Below, one piece after another: positions 52,588-63,023 of a stretch of 64,000 nucleotides of DNA. Position numbers and translations under genes: made by a program. The DNA is from Rhodospira trueperi (GTDB lineage Bacteria > Pseudomonadota > Alphaproteobacteria > Rhodospirillales > Rhodospirillaceae): NCBI RefSeq assembly GCF_900101965.1, contig NZ_FNAP01000006.1, positions 186,001-250,000 on the forward strand. Direction: 5' to 3'. The notes under the pieces are model-generated. The model saw only the letters and a program-made list of their open reading frames with translations, ran no database searches and was not told the origin of the DNA. Position 1 is the first letter of the stretch. Each line of letters starts with the position of its first letter.

Positions 52588-53705
52588 CTGACCGTGAAGG
52601 TCGTCCCCGCGTCCGGTTCCGTTGTGAACGCGATGGAACCGCCCAAATACTGCTCGGTGAGAAGGCGGGCGCTGTACGTGCCGATGCCACGGCCGCTTCC
52701 CTTGGTCGAGAAAAAGCGGGCGAAAATCCGGTGGGCGACCTGCTCCGGGATGACCGTCATGTTGTGGACGGAGAATGTGACCCACCCGTCCTTCACGTCG
52801 GTTCGGGCGGTGACCGTCATTCCAGGATCGCTGGCCTCCAGCGCGTTCTTGATCAGATTGACAAGGACGCGCGACAACAGGCCGCGATCGGTGTCCAGAT
52901 TGGCATCTTCACTGTCCGGCGCGATGACAAGGGACCGATCCTGGCCGGCCCTGTGCCCATTGACGATCTGGACCATGGACTGAAGAAAGCCCAGCGAACG
53001 CACGGTGTGGACCTCGGGTTGCAGGGATCCGTCCTCGGCCTGCAACATGATGCGGTAGCTCTTGATTTCATTGACCAGTGTGTCGCAGGCCGACTGGATG
53101 AGATTGATGTAATCCTTTTGCTGGGCTCCGTTGAACTGCGGCAACGCCTCCGACGAAGTCTGGATCGCGCCGGCGATGTTCAGGATATCGTGGAGAAATG
53201 AGGTTTGGACATCGCGCTGCCACAGGCTGTCGCGAATATCCACCAGGGCACAAATGACAAAAATCTCGCCCCCAATGTCGACTCGCGTGGCCCGGAATTG
53301 GGCGTTCATGGCATTTCCACGAGTCAGCCTGAAAGCGCATTGCCGTTCGTCTTTGCCGTGGGCTTGGGCGTTCAGCACGGCCCGGATCGCCTCACACGTC
53401 CGGCAGGCGCTGCCGGTGCCGCATCCGCCGGTGGGCTTGGCGAGCTGGACGCCGATGCAGCCGAAAGCCTCGCCTTGGCGCAGACCCTGGACCGACTGGG
53501 GATCGTCGACGCCGATCAGCGCATAAAACGGTTCGTTGGCGTGAACGACCTGTCGATACCGATTGAGCACGAACACCGGGACGTTCACGGCATCCAGGAT
53601 GGCCGCCACGTTTTCGGCGTTGCGAACGCGATGGGCCTGCGCGCTCACCGTGTCGCGATCAAAACGCTGGGCCGGCGCGAAGGCAGTGCGAGGGGTCAAC
53701 ATCAT
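52548..53705 (-). CDS. PAS sensor histidine kinase with four-Cys motif, paralogue 1
   Basis: A 385-residue cytoplasmic histidine kinase with no membrane segment. A PAS domain (VPVFVLNRYRQVVHANEPFY, residues 43-62) is followed by a cysteine cluster, C83, C95, C101 and C104 (GGCGTGSACRTCEAI), that could bind a metal or iron-sulfur cluster. The phosphoacceptor is probably His-172 in FLHDILNIAGAI. The ATPase domain has the N box LVNLIKNALEAS and the G2 region FFSTKGSGRGIGTYSARLL; a canonical DxGxG G1 is absent, as in related proteins. No response regulator is next to it. It is a paralogue of the gene 271 bases upstream. Confidence 0.85.
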   Translation of the reverse strand: MMLTPRTAFAPAQRFDRDTVSAQAHRVRNAENVAAILDAVNVPVFVLNRYRQVVHANEPFYALIGVDDPQSVQGLRQGEAFGCIGVQLAKPTGGCGTGSACRTCEAIRAVLNAQAHGKDERQCAFRLTRGNAMNAQFRATRVDIGGEIFVICALVDIRDSLWQRDVQTSFLHDILNIAGAIQTSSEALPQFNGAQQKDYINLIQSACDTLVNEIKSYRIMLQAEDGSLQPEVHTVRSLGFLQSMVQIVNGHRAGQDRSLVIAPDSEDANLDTDRGLLSRVLVNLIKNALEASDPGMTVTARTDVKDGWVTFSVHNMTVIPEQVAHRIFARFFSTKGSGRGIGTYSARLLTEQYLGGSIAFTTEPDAGTTFTVSYPARPAAANRSV

Positions 53706-53976
53706 GCGGCGGCGATCCTGTCACTTGGTGTTCAGCGCATGAAGCTGGCCCGCTGGAACGCGGTCCAAGCCTCTCCACTCATGCCCGACGACTCTGTCAT
53801 GAAACTGCCTCAGGAAGAACTCGCCATTCGCTATAGATTGCAGATGGAGCATAGAGGGTTGCGAAAATCACATGGCTGTTGGACCGGAACAGCGTGAGAA
53901 GCATCCGGACAGGTATGGCGGTCATAAAAAATTGTCAAAGCCGTCGCCAGTTCTACTGACATCGTACGTGGTTTAT

Positions 53977-55116
53977 TTAGCGACCAGATCGGGGATATGT
54001 AACAGTAAATGTGGTTCCGGTGTCGACGGCGGTCGAGAAGCCAATTTTGCCGCCCAAATATTTTTCGGTCAGGAGTTTGGCGGCATACGTGCCGATGCCG
54101 CGAGACGCCCCTTTCGTCGAGAAGAATCGACGGAAGATTTTCGACGCCACGTCGTTCGGCATCGCTGTTTCATTATGAATCGAGAACCAAACCGCGTCAT
54201 CCGTGTAGCCTGTGTTGGCCGTGACCGTGCCGCCGGGGTCGCTGGCCTCCAGGGCGTTCTTCAGCAGGTTGATGAGCACCCGCGACAGCAGACCGCGGTC
54301 GCTTTGAAACGGGACACCACGGGCATCCGGCGCCACCTCGATACGGCGGTCGCGGCTGACCGTGTGCTGGCCGATGATGACCGCCATGTCGGTCAGGAAT
54401 GCGTGCGAATCCAGCGTTTCGTAGGCCGGTTCCAGCGCGCCGTCCTCGGCGTGGATCATGAGGCGATGGCTGTGGATCTCGGTGATCAGGGTGTCGCAGG
54501 CGACGACGATCCGCTCCATGTAGGCCTTCTGGGTCTCCGGATCGAAGTGGGCGATGGCTTCCGATGAACTGCGGATCGACCCGGCGATGTTCATCACGTC
54601 GTGCAGGAAGGCGCGCTCAATGTCGCGGTGCCACAGGGTGTCCTTGATGTCCACCAGGGCGACGATAACGAACGACTCGCTGTCCACCTCGATCCGGGTG
54701 GCGCGGATCATGGCGTTGACCGCGTCGCCGCCGTGCAACGCGAGCTGGAAGGTGCGCTCGTCCCGCCCCTTGGCCTGGGCGCGCAGCACGGAGGCGATGG
54801 CCTCGCAATCGCGGCAGGCCGGCGCCGTGCCGCACCCGCCGGGGGCCTCGTCCTCGTCGGCATGAATGCAGGCCACGGCCTCGCCGGCGCGCTGGCCTAT
54901 GAAATCCAGGGTTTCGCCGTTGGGCACGAACTGGCGAAAGGCCGAGTTGGCGAACACGATCTGTCGGTTCGCGTTCAACACGAAGACGGGAATGCTGACA
55001 CCGTCCAGAATGGCCGCCGGGTACTCGGCCCCGGCGACCTTGCGGGCCTGGGTCTTCAGCGTCTCGCGGTCCAGCCGTTCCGGCGGCGCGAAATGAGTCT
55101 CGTTTACGAAGGCCAT
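53977..55116 (-). CDS. PAS sensor histidine kinase with four-Cys motif, paralogue 2
   Basis: A 379-residue cytoplasmic kinase, colinear with the downstream paralogue. Cysteines C83, C95, C101 and C104 (GGCGTAPACRDCEAI) fall at exactly the same residue numbers, and the putative phosphoacceptor is again His-172 in FLHDVMNIAGSI. The PAS core reads PVFVLNANRQIVFANSAFRQ, and the ATPase domain LINLLKNALEASDPGGTV with STKGASRGIGTYAAKLL. The start at 55116 (MAFVNETHF) has AGGA eight bases upstream. Codon use and GC match the neighbours. The signal sensed is unknown; redox or a gas is a reasonable guess from the Cys cluster. Confidence 0.85.
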   Translation of the reverse strand: MAFVNETHFAPPERLDRETLKTQARKVAGAEYPAAILDGVSIPVFVLNANRQIVFANSAFRQFVPNGETLDFIGQRAGEAVACIHADEDEAPGGCGTAPACRDCEAIASVLRAQAKGRDERTFQLALHGGDAVNAMIRATRIEVDSESFVIVALVDIKDTLWHRDIERAFLHDVMNIAGSIRSSSEAIAHFDPETQKAYMERIVVACDTLITEIHSHRLMIHAEDGALEPAYETLDSHAFLTDMAVIIGQHTVSRDRRIEVAPDARGVPFQSDRGLLSRVLINLLKNALEASDPGGTVTANTGYTDDAVWFSIHNETAMPNDVASKIFRRFFSTKGASRGIGTYAAKLLTEKYLGGKIGFSTAVDTGTTFTVTYPRSGR

Positions 55117-55580
55117 GCGTGTATTCCTGTTAGTGTCAATCGCGAAGGCTCCCCTTTCGTCGATGCCAGTTTGAACGAAAGAGTACAAAGTCAATGCTTT
55201 TGGTTCTTTTTGTTTTTGGAATCATTCCGGATCATGCCATATTCTGAAACTGGCTGATAGCCCCGAGGCTCGCCGGCAGCCGGTCTCAGGATGGTGCGCG
55301 CCCTGACGTCGGGTGGGAGTTGCACTCCCGCCCGGACCCGGTCTTGAGTCGCGGTTGGGAGACGAAAACGGGTCCGGACGGGGCTACAAGCCCCGTCCGG
55401 CCGCGAACAGGCCGGCACCGACCGCAACCGGCGATCTCCCACCATCGTGAGACCTGCCGGCCACGGACGGCTTGAATTGGCTCCTGCGAACCAGATCTGC
55501 TAGGAGAGCGGACAACGCGCGCCGCCCGCGCGCCCCCCCTGTCCCGTCCAGATGCTCGATCACGCTGGGAGACCGTTTCC
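55117..55580. other. Divergent intergenic region with family D repeat
   Basis: A 464-base gap between the kinase and tldD genes. An AT-rich tract (55190-55250, with TTTTTGTTTTTGG) lies upstream of the kinase gene and could hold its promoter. The family D repeat fills 55273-55462. GGGAG precedes the tldD start. No small gene was found. Confidence 0.55.
55273..55462. repeat. Family D inverted-repeat element, complete copy
   Basis: About 190 bases with imperfect inverted ends: a left end CCGGCAG...GTCTCAGGATGGTG (55273-55296) and a right end CACCATCGTGAGACCTGCCGG (55440-55460). In the centre is a perfect 12-base-pair hairpin, CCGGACGGGGCT (55374-55385) with AGCCCCGTCCGG (55389-55400), loop ACA. 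The right 46 bases recur at 31395-31440. Non-coding. Confidence 0.65.
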
Positions 55581-57014
<1,434 letters not shown>

Positions 57015-57035
57015 ACACCCGGGGAGCGGGCTTCG

Positions 57036-57215
57036 ATGATCGTGACCGTCGGCGACTCGCAGGCCATGGAAACCCTCGTGCTGTTGGCGCTGGCGTTTCT
57101 GGTCGGCGTGCAGGCGTTTCCCCTGTCGCCGACATGGCGGCGGCGCGGCCTGATCGTCGGTGCGGTCTGCCTGGGCGGTGCGATCCTGCTGGCGGTGGCC
57201 GCATATCTTTGGTGA
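57036..57215 (+). CDS. Small two-helix membrane protein, 59 residues
   Basis: A short open frame of 59 codons starting MIVTVGDSQAMETLVLLALA. It has two predicted transmembrane helices (ETLVLLALAFLVGVQAF and GLIVGAVCLGGAILLAVAA) joined by a basic loop, PTWRRR, which would lie in the cytoplasm. GGGGAG (57021-57026) is nine bases before the ATG, and the gene sits 21 bases after the tldD stop, suggesting cotranscription. The positive-inside loop and clean helices argue it is real. No family is recognised. Confidence 0.65.
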   Translation: MIVTVGDSQAMETLVLLALAFLVGVQAFPLSPTWRRRGLIVGAVCLGGAILLAVAAYLW

Positions 57216-57365
57216 TCGGTCGATGACCGCCGGTTTCATTTGACCTGGACGGCCCGGTCGGCCTCAATCGGCTCATCGGAGGATCAGGGCGGTCACCGCA
57301 CCGGCGGCCCACCGCGCCACGTCCCTCGATGTGGCGCCAACCAAGGCAGAACAGGGGAGGCCGTC

Positions 57366-59576
57366 ATGGCAAGCGCCGTGGACGCGACCGCGAAAGACAC
57401 ACAGGCGCCCGCCAGTATCGGGGAAATCGTGGCGGCGACGGTCGAGCGCGGCATCGGGATGGATTCGCCGGAGCGCTTCATCAACCGAGAGCTGTCGTGG
57501 CTCGGCTTCAACTTCCGTGTTCTGGACGAGGCCCGCAACCAGCGCCATCCCCTGATGGAGCGGGTGCGCTTTCTGTCGATTTCCGGCTCCAACCTCGACG
57601 AGTTCTACATGGTCCGCGTCGCCGGCCTGAAAGGGCAGGTAACCGCGGGCGTCAACAAGACCAGCCAGGACGGGCGTACCCCGGCCCAGCAGCTTCAGGA
57701 GATCAACCGCACCGCGCGCGAACTTCTGGACGAGCAGCAGGAGATCTGGGTTGAGTTGCACGCCGAACTGCGCGAGGCCGGCGTGGCGGTGATCGGCGTC
57801 GGCGAACTGACCGCCGAGGACCGCGACTGGCTGGAACGGCACTTCGACGACCAGATCTTTCCCATCCTGACGCCGCTGGCCATCGATCCGGCGCACCCGT
57901 TCCCGTTCATTCCCAACCTGGGCCATGCCCTGGTGCTTCAGCTCAAGCGGGAGGGCAGCGACGAAAGCCTGCGCGCCCTGGTGCCCCTGCCCGGACAGGT
58001 GGACCGCCTGGTCCGCCTGCCGGGCGGCGGCCATCGCTACGTTCTGCTTGAGGACCTTGTCGAGCTGTTCCTGGGGCGCCTGTTCCCGGGGTTCCGCGTC
58101 GATCAGAGCGGCCATTTCCGCGTCATCCGCGATTCCGAAATGGAGATCGACGAAGAGGCCGAGGACTTGGTCCGCAGCTTCGAATCGGCGCTGAAGCGGC
58201 GGCGGCGCGGCCACTGCATCCGCCTGACCCTGAATGCCGACATGCCGGAGCCCCTGGTCCGCCTGATCTGCGAGGAACTCCACGTGGCGGAGGAGGACCT
58301 GTTCCGCCTGAACGGTCCCATCGGCATGGCCGACCTCAAGCAATTGATCGCCGACGACCGGCCCGACCTGCTGTTCGTCCCCTTCACCGCCCGCTTCCCG
58401 GAACGCATCCGCGACTTCGGCGGCGACTGTCTGGCCGCCATCCGGGAAAAGGACATCGTCGTCCACCACCCCTATGAGTCCTTCGATGTGGTGGTGCAGT
58501 TCCTGCGGCAGGCGGCGGCCGACCCCCAGGTGGTGTCGATCAAGCAGACGCTCTACCGCACCTCCAACAACTCGCCCATCGTCGCCGCCCTGATCGAGGC
58601 CGCCGAGTCCGGCAAGAGCGTCACCGCCATGGTGGAACTGAAGGCCCGCTTCGACGAGGAGGCCAATATCCGCTGGGCGCGCGACCTGGAACGGTCCGGC
58701 GCCAGTGTTGTCTACGGCTTCATGGACCTAAAGACGCACGCCAAGATCTCCCTGGTGGTGCGCCGGGAATCGGGCCAACTGCGATCCTACGTTCACTTCG
58801 GTACCGGCAACTACCACCCCATCACGGCCAAGATCTACACCGACCTGTCGTTCTTCACCGCCGACCCGGAACTGTGCCGCGACGCCGCCACCGCCTTCAA
58901 CTACATGACTGGCTACGCGAAGCCGAAGGGGTTGGAAAAGCTCCACTTGGCACCGCTGACCCTCAAGGGGCGGTTGCTGGAGCTAATCGAGGCGGAGGAA
59001 GCCCATGCCCGCGCCGGCCGCCCCGCCTGCATCTGGGCGAAGATGAACAGCCTGGTGGACAAGGATGTCGTTGACGCGCTGTACCGGGCCTCCCAGGCCG
59101 GCGTGCAGGTTGATCTGGTGATCCGGGGGATCTGCTGCCTGCGTCCGGGCGTGCCCGGCCTATCCGACAACATCCGCGTCAAGAGCATCGTCGGCCGCTT
59201 CCTGGAGCACTCGCGCATCGCCTGCTTCGGCAACGGCCACGACCTGCCCTCCGACAAGGCCTTGATCTACATATCCTCAGCCGACTGGATGCCACGCAAC
59301 CTTGAGATGCGGTGCGAAACCCTCGTGCCCATCGAGAACGAAACCGTGCGCACCCAGATCATGGAACAGATCATGGTCGCCAACCTGAACGACGAACAGC
59401 AAAGCTGGTACCTCATGGCGGACGGCACCTTCCAGCGTGTCGATTCCGCCGAGGACGCGTTCAATACGCACGAGTACTTCATGACCAACCCCAGCCTGTC
59501 GGGACGTGGCAAGGCGCTCGACCGGGCCAGCAAGAACCTTCCGCAACTGATCCTGAAACGGCGCACGCCGACCTGA
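57366..59576 (+). CDS. ppk: Polyphosphate kinase 1
   Basis: A 736-residue enzyme polymerising the terminal phosphate of ATP into polyphosphate. Order seen: N domain ([20 protein letters not shown]), head domain, then two phospholipase-D-like catalytic domains. The autophosphorylated His is in [13 protein letters not shown] and the second catalytic His in [11 protein letters not shown]. Arg-rich phosphate contacts such as [13 protein letters not shown] and [13 protein letters not shown] are conserved. The start at 57366 has GGGGAGG five bases upstream. ppx follows after 28 bases, giving a synthesis-degradation pair. Confidence 0.97.
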   Translation: MASAVDATAKDTQAPASIGEIVAATVERGIGMDSPERFINRELSWLGFNFRVLDEARNQRHPLMERVRFLSISGSNLDEFYMVRVAGLKGQVTAGVNKTSQDGRTPAQQLQEINRTARELLDEQQEIWVELHAELREAGVAVIGVGELTAEDRDWLERHFDDQIFPILTPLAIDPAHPFPFIPNLGHALVLQLKREGSDESLRALVPLPGQVDRLVRLPGGGHRYVLLEDLVELFLGRLFPGFRVDQSGHFRVIRDSEMEIDEEAEDLVRSFESALKRRRRGHCIRLTLNADMPEPLVRLICEELHVAEEDLFRLNGPIGMADLKQLIADDRPDLLFVPFTARFPERIRDFGGDCLAAIREKDIVVHHPYESFDVVVQFLRQAAADPQVVSIKQTLYRTSNNSPIVAALIEAAESGKSVTAMVELKARFDEEANIRWARDLERSGASVVYGFMDLKTHAKISLVVRRESGQLRSYVHFGTGNYHPITAKIYTDLSFFTADPELCRDAATAFNYMTGYAKPKGLEKLHLAPLTLKGRLLELIEAEEAHARAGRPACIWAKMNSLVDKDVVDALYRASQAGVQVDLVIRGICCLRPGVPGLSDNIRVKSIVGRFLEHSRIACFGNGHDLPSDKALIYISSADWMPRNLEMRCETLVPIENETVRTQIMEQIMVANLNDEQQSWYLMADGTFQRVDSAEDAFNTHEYFMTNPSLSGRGKALDRASKNLPQLILKRRTPT

Positions 59577-59604
59577 CCACCAGTCGCCGACGGAGGGGCG
59601 GGCC

Positions 59605-61173
59605 ATGGACACCACGGAAGACCTTTTGTCGTCCGACAGGCGGCCGTTGGGCGTGGGCGAGGTCCCGCGCACCGGTCGGGGTCAGGACAACGCCCCCGTG
59701 GGCATCATCGACATCGGCTCCAATTCGGTGCGTCTGGTGGTCTACCGGGGCGGCGCGCGCGTTCCCGTGCCGCTGTTCAACGAAAAGGCCGTGTGCGCGC
59801 TGGGGCAGGGTCTGGGCGCCACCGGCCGCCTCAACCCCGAGGGCCGCGACCTCGCGCTGGCGGCGGTCGGGCGCTTCGTGGCGCTGAGCGAGGCGATGGG
59901 GGTGACGGACCTGCATGTGCTGGCCACCGCCGCCGCGCGCGATGCCGCGGACGGCGGCGCCTTCGTCAAGGAGTTGGAGTGCGCCAACGGCATCACCGTC
60001 ACGGTGCTCGATGGCCCCGACGAGGCCCGCCGCGCCGCCCTGGGTGTGCAGTGCGCGGTGCCGGACGCCGAGGGCGTGGTTGCCGACCTGGGCGGCGGCA
60101 GCCTGGACCTGTGCCGGATCGACAACCGCGCGTTCACCGACGTGGCCAGCTTCCCGCTCGGCCTGCTCCGGCTGGCGGAGGACTCCGGGGGCGGGCAGCG
60201 CGACGCGGCCGAACGCATCCTGGACGAGGCCCTGGCCGGTCTTGGCTGGCTGGAGCGCGGCGCCGGACAGTCGCTGTACGCCGTCGGGGGCGCCTGGCGC
60301 GCGCTGGCGCGGGTGTGCATGGACCAGATGAACTATCCACTGCGGGTGCTGGACAACTTCACGGTCAGCGCCGCCGACGCGGCCACGCTGCTGGACGCCA
60401 TCGGCGACGCGTCGCCAAAACAGTTTTCCGAGGTGTCCGGACTGAGCAAGAAGCGCATGGCCGCCCTGCCGCTGGCCGCGACCACGCTGGACCGGCTGGT
60501 GCGCGCCGTGCGGCCCCGGCGGGTCGTGTTCTCCGTTTACGGGGTGCGGGAAGGCCAGTTCATGTCCGGCCTTCCCGAAAGCCTGCGCAGTCAGGATCCG
60601 TTGCTGGCCTCGATGACCGTCATGGCCCGTCAGGCCGGACGCTTCCGGGTCCATGGCGACGAGGTCGCGGCGTGGATGGCGCCCCTGTTCCCGGCCGAGC
60701 CACCGGAACTGACGCGCCTGCGCCTCGCCGTGTGTATCATCGGCGACATTTTCTGGAGCGAGCACCCCGACTACCGCGCCGAACAGGCGTTCCACCGGGT
60801 GCTGCGGCTGCCGTTCATGGGGCTGGATCACCGCGACCGGGCCGGGCTGGCGCTGTCGATCTATCACCGCTACGGCGGCGATCCGAAGGCGGACTTCGTC
60901 GGTCAGGCGGAGGCGCTGTTGGACGACCCCGCCCGGGCCCGCCGCACTCGCATCATCGGCGCCGCGCTGCGTCTGGCGCACACCCTGAGCGGCGGGGCGC
61001 CCGGCGTGGTGAGCCGTACCCGCCTGGACCGCGCGCCCAACGGCACCCTGACCCTGAGTGTGCCGGCCGACACGCCCCTGTTCGATCCGGCGTTCATGCG
61101 GCGGCGCCTGGACAAGCTGGCCCGGGTCCTGGACCTGACCCCCGCCGTAGCGGAGGGTCGGCCCAAGCGCTGA
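59605..61173 (+). CDS. ppx: Exopolyphosphatase / Ppx-GppA phosphatase
   Basis: A 522-residue member of the Ppx/GppA family, hydrolysing polyphosphate or pppGpp. The actin-like ATPase-fold motifs are GIIDIGSNSVRLVVYRGG near residue 35 and VVADLGGGSLDLCRID near 155, and the second domain contains SLYAVGGAWRALARV. A C-terminal HD-like extension follows (LAVCIIGDIFWSEHPDYRAE and SIYHRYGG), as in longer Ppx proteins. It directly follows ppk with GGAGGGG as ribosome binding site. The inverted-repeat element B begins 12 bases after the stop. Confidence 0.94.
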   Translation: MDTTEDLLSSDRRPLGVGEVPRTGRGQDNAPVGIIDIGSNSVRLVVYRGGARVPVPLFNEKAVCALGQGLGATGRLNPEGRDLALAAVGRFVALSEAMGVTDLHVLATAAARDAADGGAFVKELECANGITVTVLDGPDEARRAALGVQCAVPDAEGVVADLGGGSLDLCRIDNRAFTDVASFPLGLLRLAEDSGGGQRDAAERILDEALAGLGWLERGAGQSLYAVGGAWRALARVCMDQMNYPLRVLDNFTVSAADAATLLDAIGDASPKQFSEVSGLSKKRMAALPLAATTLDRLVRAVRPRRVVFSVYGVREGQFMSGLPESLRSQDPLLASMTVMARQAGRFRVHGDEVAAWMAPLFPAEPPELTRLRLAVCIIGDIFWSEHPDYRAEQAFHRVLRLPFMGLDHRDRAGLALSIYHRYGGDPKADFVGQAEALLDDPARARRTRIIGAALRLAHTLSGGAPGVVSRTRLDRAPNGTLTLSVPADTPLFDPAFMRRRLDKLARVLDLTPAVAEGRPKR

Positions 61174-61185
61174 GGGCGGTCATGA

Positions 61186-61359
61186 TGATACGAAAACGGC
61201 TTGATTGGTTCGCTTGCGTCAGTCGCCGATCCGTAGGTTGGGGTGAGGGGCAACGCCCCGAACCCCAACGGATACGGTCAACGTTGGGGTTCGCGCCGCT
61301 CACCCCAACCTACGGGCCAGTTTGCGGGATTGCGAACGGTTCATCCGGTTTCCGTATGA
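61186..61359. repeat. Inverted-repeat element, family B, copy 2
   Basis: A 174-base non-coding element. Terminal 28-base arms (61186-61213 and the complement of 61332-61359) match at 20 of 28 positions. Inner blocks CCGTAGGTTGGGGTGAGGG and CTCACCCCAACCTACGG are inverted, flanking GAACCCCAACG/GTTGGGGTTCG. Related to 29254-29427. It could fold as a long hairpin in the ppx mRNA tail. Confidence 0.75.
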
Positions 61360-61393
61360 CAGGACCGGGGACCTCGACCACCGGCCGATCCGC

Positions 61394-61996
61394 TCACGGC
61401 CCGGTGGCGGCCGCACCGGCGTCAAGGGTCTTCAGCACCTCCCGGGCATTGAAGGCCTTTGGATTGTCTGACGGCGCCGGGCCGTCGCGCAGCGCGATCA
61501 GGGCCGATGCCGTGTAGCGCCGGTCGGTGCGGGCCGCATAGGAGCCGTACGGATAGCCCCAGGGGTCGTGCCAGGGGTCGTACCACGGGGAATGCCATCC
61601 GAAGTATCCGTGACGGTGGTAGCGGCGCCAGCCCCATGCAAACGACGCCCGGGGCACCGCCTGAACGGACGTGAACCGCTCGGTGTCCTTCTCGACGATG
61701 ATGAAGTGGTCGTGGCCCCGATGCACCGTCACCTCGGCGGCGCGGCGCAACAGGGCGGTCTCCACCGTCTCCCGGGGCGTGCGCGCATTGCCGGCAAATT
61801 GGACCCGCACACGGTCTGACGTGATCTCCTGACCGCTGTAACCGAAGCCATTGTTCCCGGTGGCCGGCCCGTAGCGAGTCGACGGAGTGGACGACGCACA
61901 GCCGGCCAGACAGGCTAGAACGACGAGGATCGCCAGCCGCCGCGCCGGCACGGGCGGGCGAGTCGGGCGGGACCGAAGAGTCCAAGCGAGGGGCAT
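61394..61996 (-). CDS. CC0125/CC1285-type lipoprotein
   Basis: A 200-residue lipoprotein. The signal (LAILVVLACLAGC) ends in the lipobox LAGC. The mature part has NGFGYSGQEITSDRVRVQFA and TPRETVETALLRRAAEVTVH, matching the pattern of the CC0125/CC1285 lipoprotein family known mainly from alphaproteobacteria. The next segment is unusually rich in Trp, His and Tyr (RRYHRHGYFGWHSPWYDPWH). GGGGAG precedes the ATG at 61996. Function is not established. Confidence 0.82.
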   Translation of the reverse strand: MPLAWTLRSRPTRPPVPARRLAILVVLACLAGCASSTPSTRYGPATGNNGFGYSGQEITSDRVRVQFAGNARTPRETVETALLRRAAEVTVHRGHDHFIIVEKDTERFTSVQAVPRASFAWGWRRYHRHGYFGWHSPWYDPWHDPWGYPYGSYAARTDRRYTASALIALRDGPAPSDNPKAFNAREVLKTLDAGAAATGP

Positions 61997-62085
61997 GACC
62001 GACACTCCCCAGAAATGCCGCACGAACCCGGCCGTACCGCCCGGCGAAGGGCGCCGGGGTGATCCGCGCCGCCTCAGTATATCAT

Positions 62086-62112
62086 GCCGCGCGGCCAAAA
62101 TGAGAACAGCTG
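62086..62112. repeat. Half palindrome matching 31191-31217
   Basis: Twenty-seven bases with GCCGCGCGGCCAAAATGAGA at the core match the reverse complement of 31191-31217 at 26 of 27 positions. The other arm is missing, possibly lost when element A inserted 12 bases away. Confidence 0.6.
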
Positions 62113-62124
62113 ATGCCCCTGGCT

Positions 62125-62441
62125 AGGGCAATCGGGTGAAAGGGTGTGTGGTCGCAAAGACGTGGCCATAAAGACGTGGGGATCATGTGCCTTGGGGCGG
62201 AACGCTCGACCGTTTTTTTTGGTAGGGCGGATTCGCCCCGCGTAGCGGGGCAATCCGCCGCGTGGCGGCGACGCGGCGGGTTGCGTGACCGCCGGTCCAT
62301 ACAAACCCATGGAGGGCGGATTCGCCCCGCGCAGCGGGGCAATCCGCCGCGTGGCGGCGACGCGGCGGGCTGCGCCTTCGGCGCGAACCCGCCCTACGAC
62401 GGTTCGCGTTTCGCCAACAGTGCAGTCACCCGATTGCCCTG
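62125..62441. mobile_element. Non-coding transposon-like element, copy 2 of family A
   Basis: A 317-base relative of 8326-8557. Ends: AGGGCAATCGGGTG (62125-62138) and CACCCGATTGCCCTG (62427-62441), both as in copy 1. It shares the internal GTCGCAAAGACG region and the CGAACCCGCCCTAC arm. It is longer because a 62-base segment is duplicated: 62224-62285 and 62313-62374 agree at 60 of 62 positions. Flanks TGCCCCTGG (62114-62122) and TGCCCCCGC (62442-62450) agree at 7 of 9 positions, a possible decayed target duplication. No coding capacity. Confidence 0.78.
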
Positions 62442-62456
62442 TGCCCCCGCCGGTCT

Positions 62457-62891
62457 TCACTCGCCCGTCATGTAGTTGTATTCCCGGCAGGAGAACTCGA
62501 CGTCGGGGCCGCAGTGGTAGAACTGCACGTACTGAAAGCGCCCCGCCTCGGCCTCATGCACCGCGCGGCCGGACGGCGTGGACACCGTCAGACTCAGGCG
62601 GGCGGAGTCGCTGCCGTTCATCGCCCGAACCGAGAAGTTGCGCGGCATGGTCAGGGTCATCGTTCCCTGGGACGGATCGCCCAGCGACGACAAATCCTCG
62701 GCGCGGTACTCGGTCTTGACGCCCTCGCGGCTGATCTCCAGCCGCGACTCCGTCAGGCAGGTGCGCAGATCGACGGGCTGGCCGTCCTGGTCACAGCGCA
62801 ACTCGACCTGGGCGCCGTCGGCGGCCCGGGCGGCGACCGGCGCGAGGGTCAGCGCCGCCGCCAGGGCGATGGCGGTTCGATTCAGTGTCAT
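62457..62891 (-). CDS. Small exported protein, unknown function
   Basis: A 144-residue exported protein with a signal peptide (RTAIALAAALTLAPVAARA) and four cysteines in the mature part (LRCDQDGQ, RTCLTES, YHCGPDVEF and SCREYNY), placed to form two disulfides. The rest is predicted beta strand (TMTLTMPRNFSVRAMN and ARLSLTVSTPSGRAV). AAGGGA lies six bases before the ATG at 62891. The stop lies 16 bases from the end of element A copy 2. I do not recognise the family. Confidence 0.75.
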   Translation of the reverse strand: MTLNRTAIALAAALTLAPVAARAADGAQVELRCDQDGQPVDLRTCLTESRLEISREGVKTEYRAEDLSSLGDPSQGTMTLTMPRNFSVRAMNGSDSARLSLTVSTPSGRAVHEAEAGRFQYVQFYHCGPDVEFSCREYNYMTGE

Positions 62892-63023
62892 GGGTGATCC
62901 CTTGGTTTCACGGTGCGCCGACGCCGCGGTTCGGCGCGGAACATCCAACGTGAACGGTTGGATAACAGGAACCGCGAATGAAAGTCATTGACGGGGCGCA
63001 ATCACCCCGGCCCGACGAGGCGG

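Larger units (their letters stand above)
61997..62456. other. Intergenic region made mostly of repeats
   Basis: A 460-base gap containing a half copy of a palindrome (62086-62112) and then element A copy 2 (62125-62441). Only about 110 bases are unaccounted for; these must hold the lipoprotein promoter. Confidence 0.6.

Noticed and set aside
61186-61359. Simple rho-independent terminator for ppx
   Set aside because: The structure is a long imperfect inverted repeat with a second copy elsewhere and no T tract, so a repeat element is the better description.
62146-62719. Open frames across element A copy 2
   Set aside because: They are products of GC-rich repeat DNA and run into the antisense of the exported protein gene.
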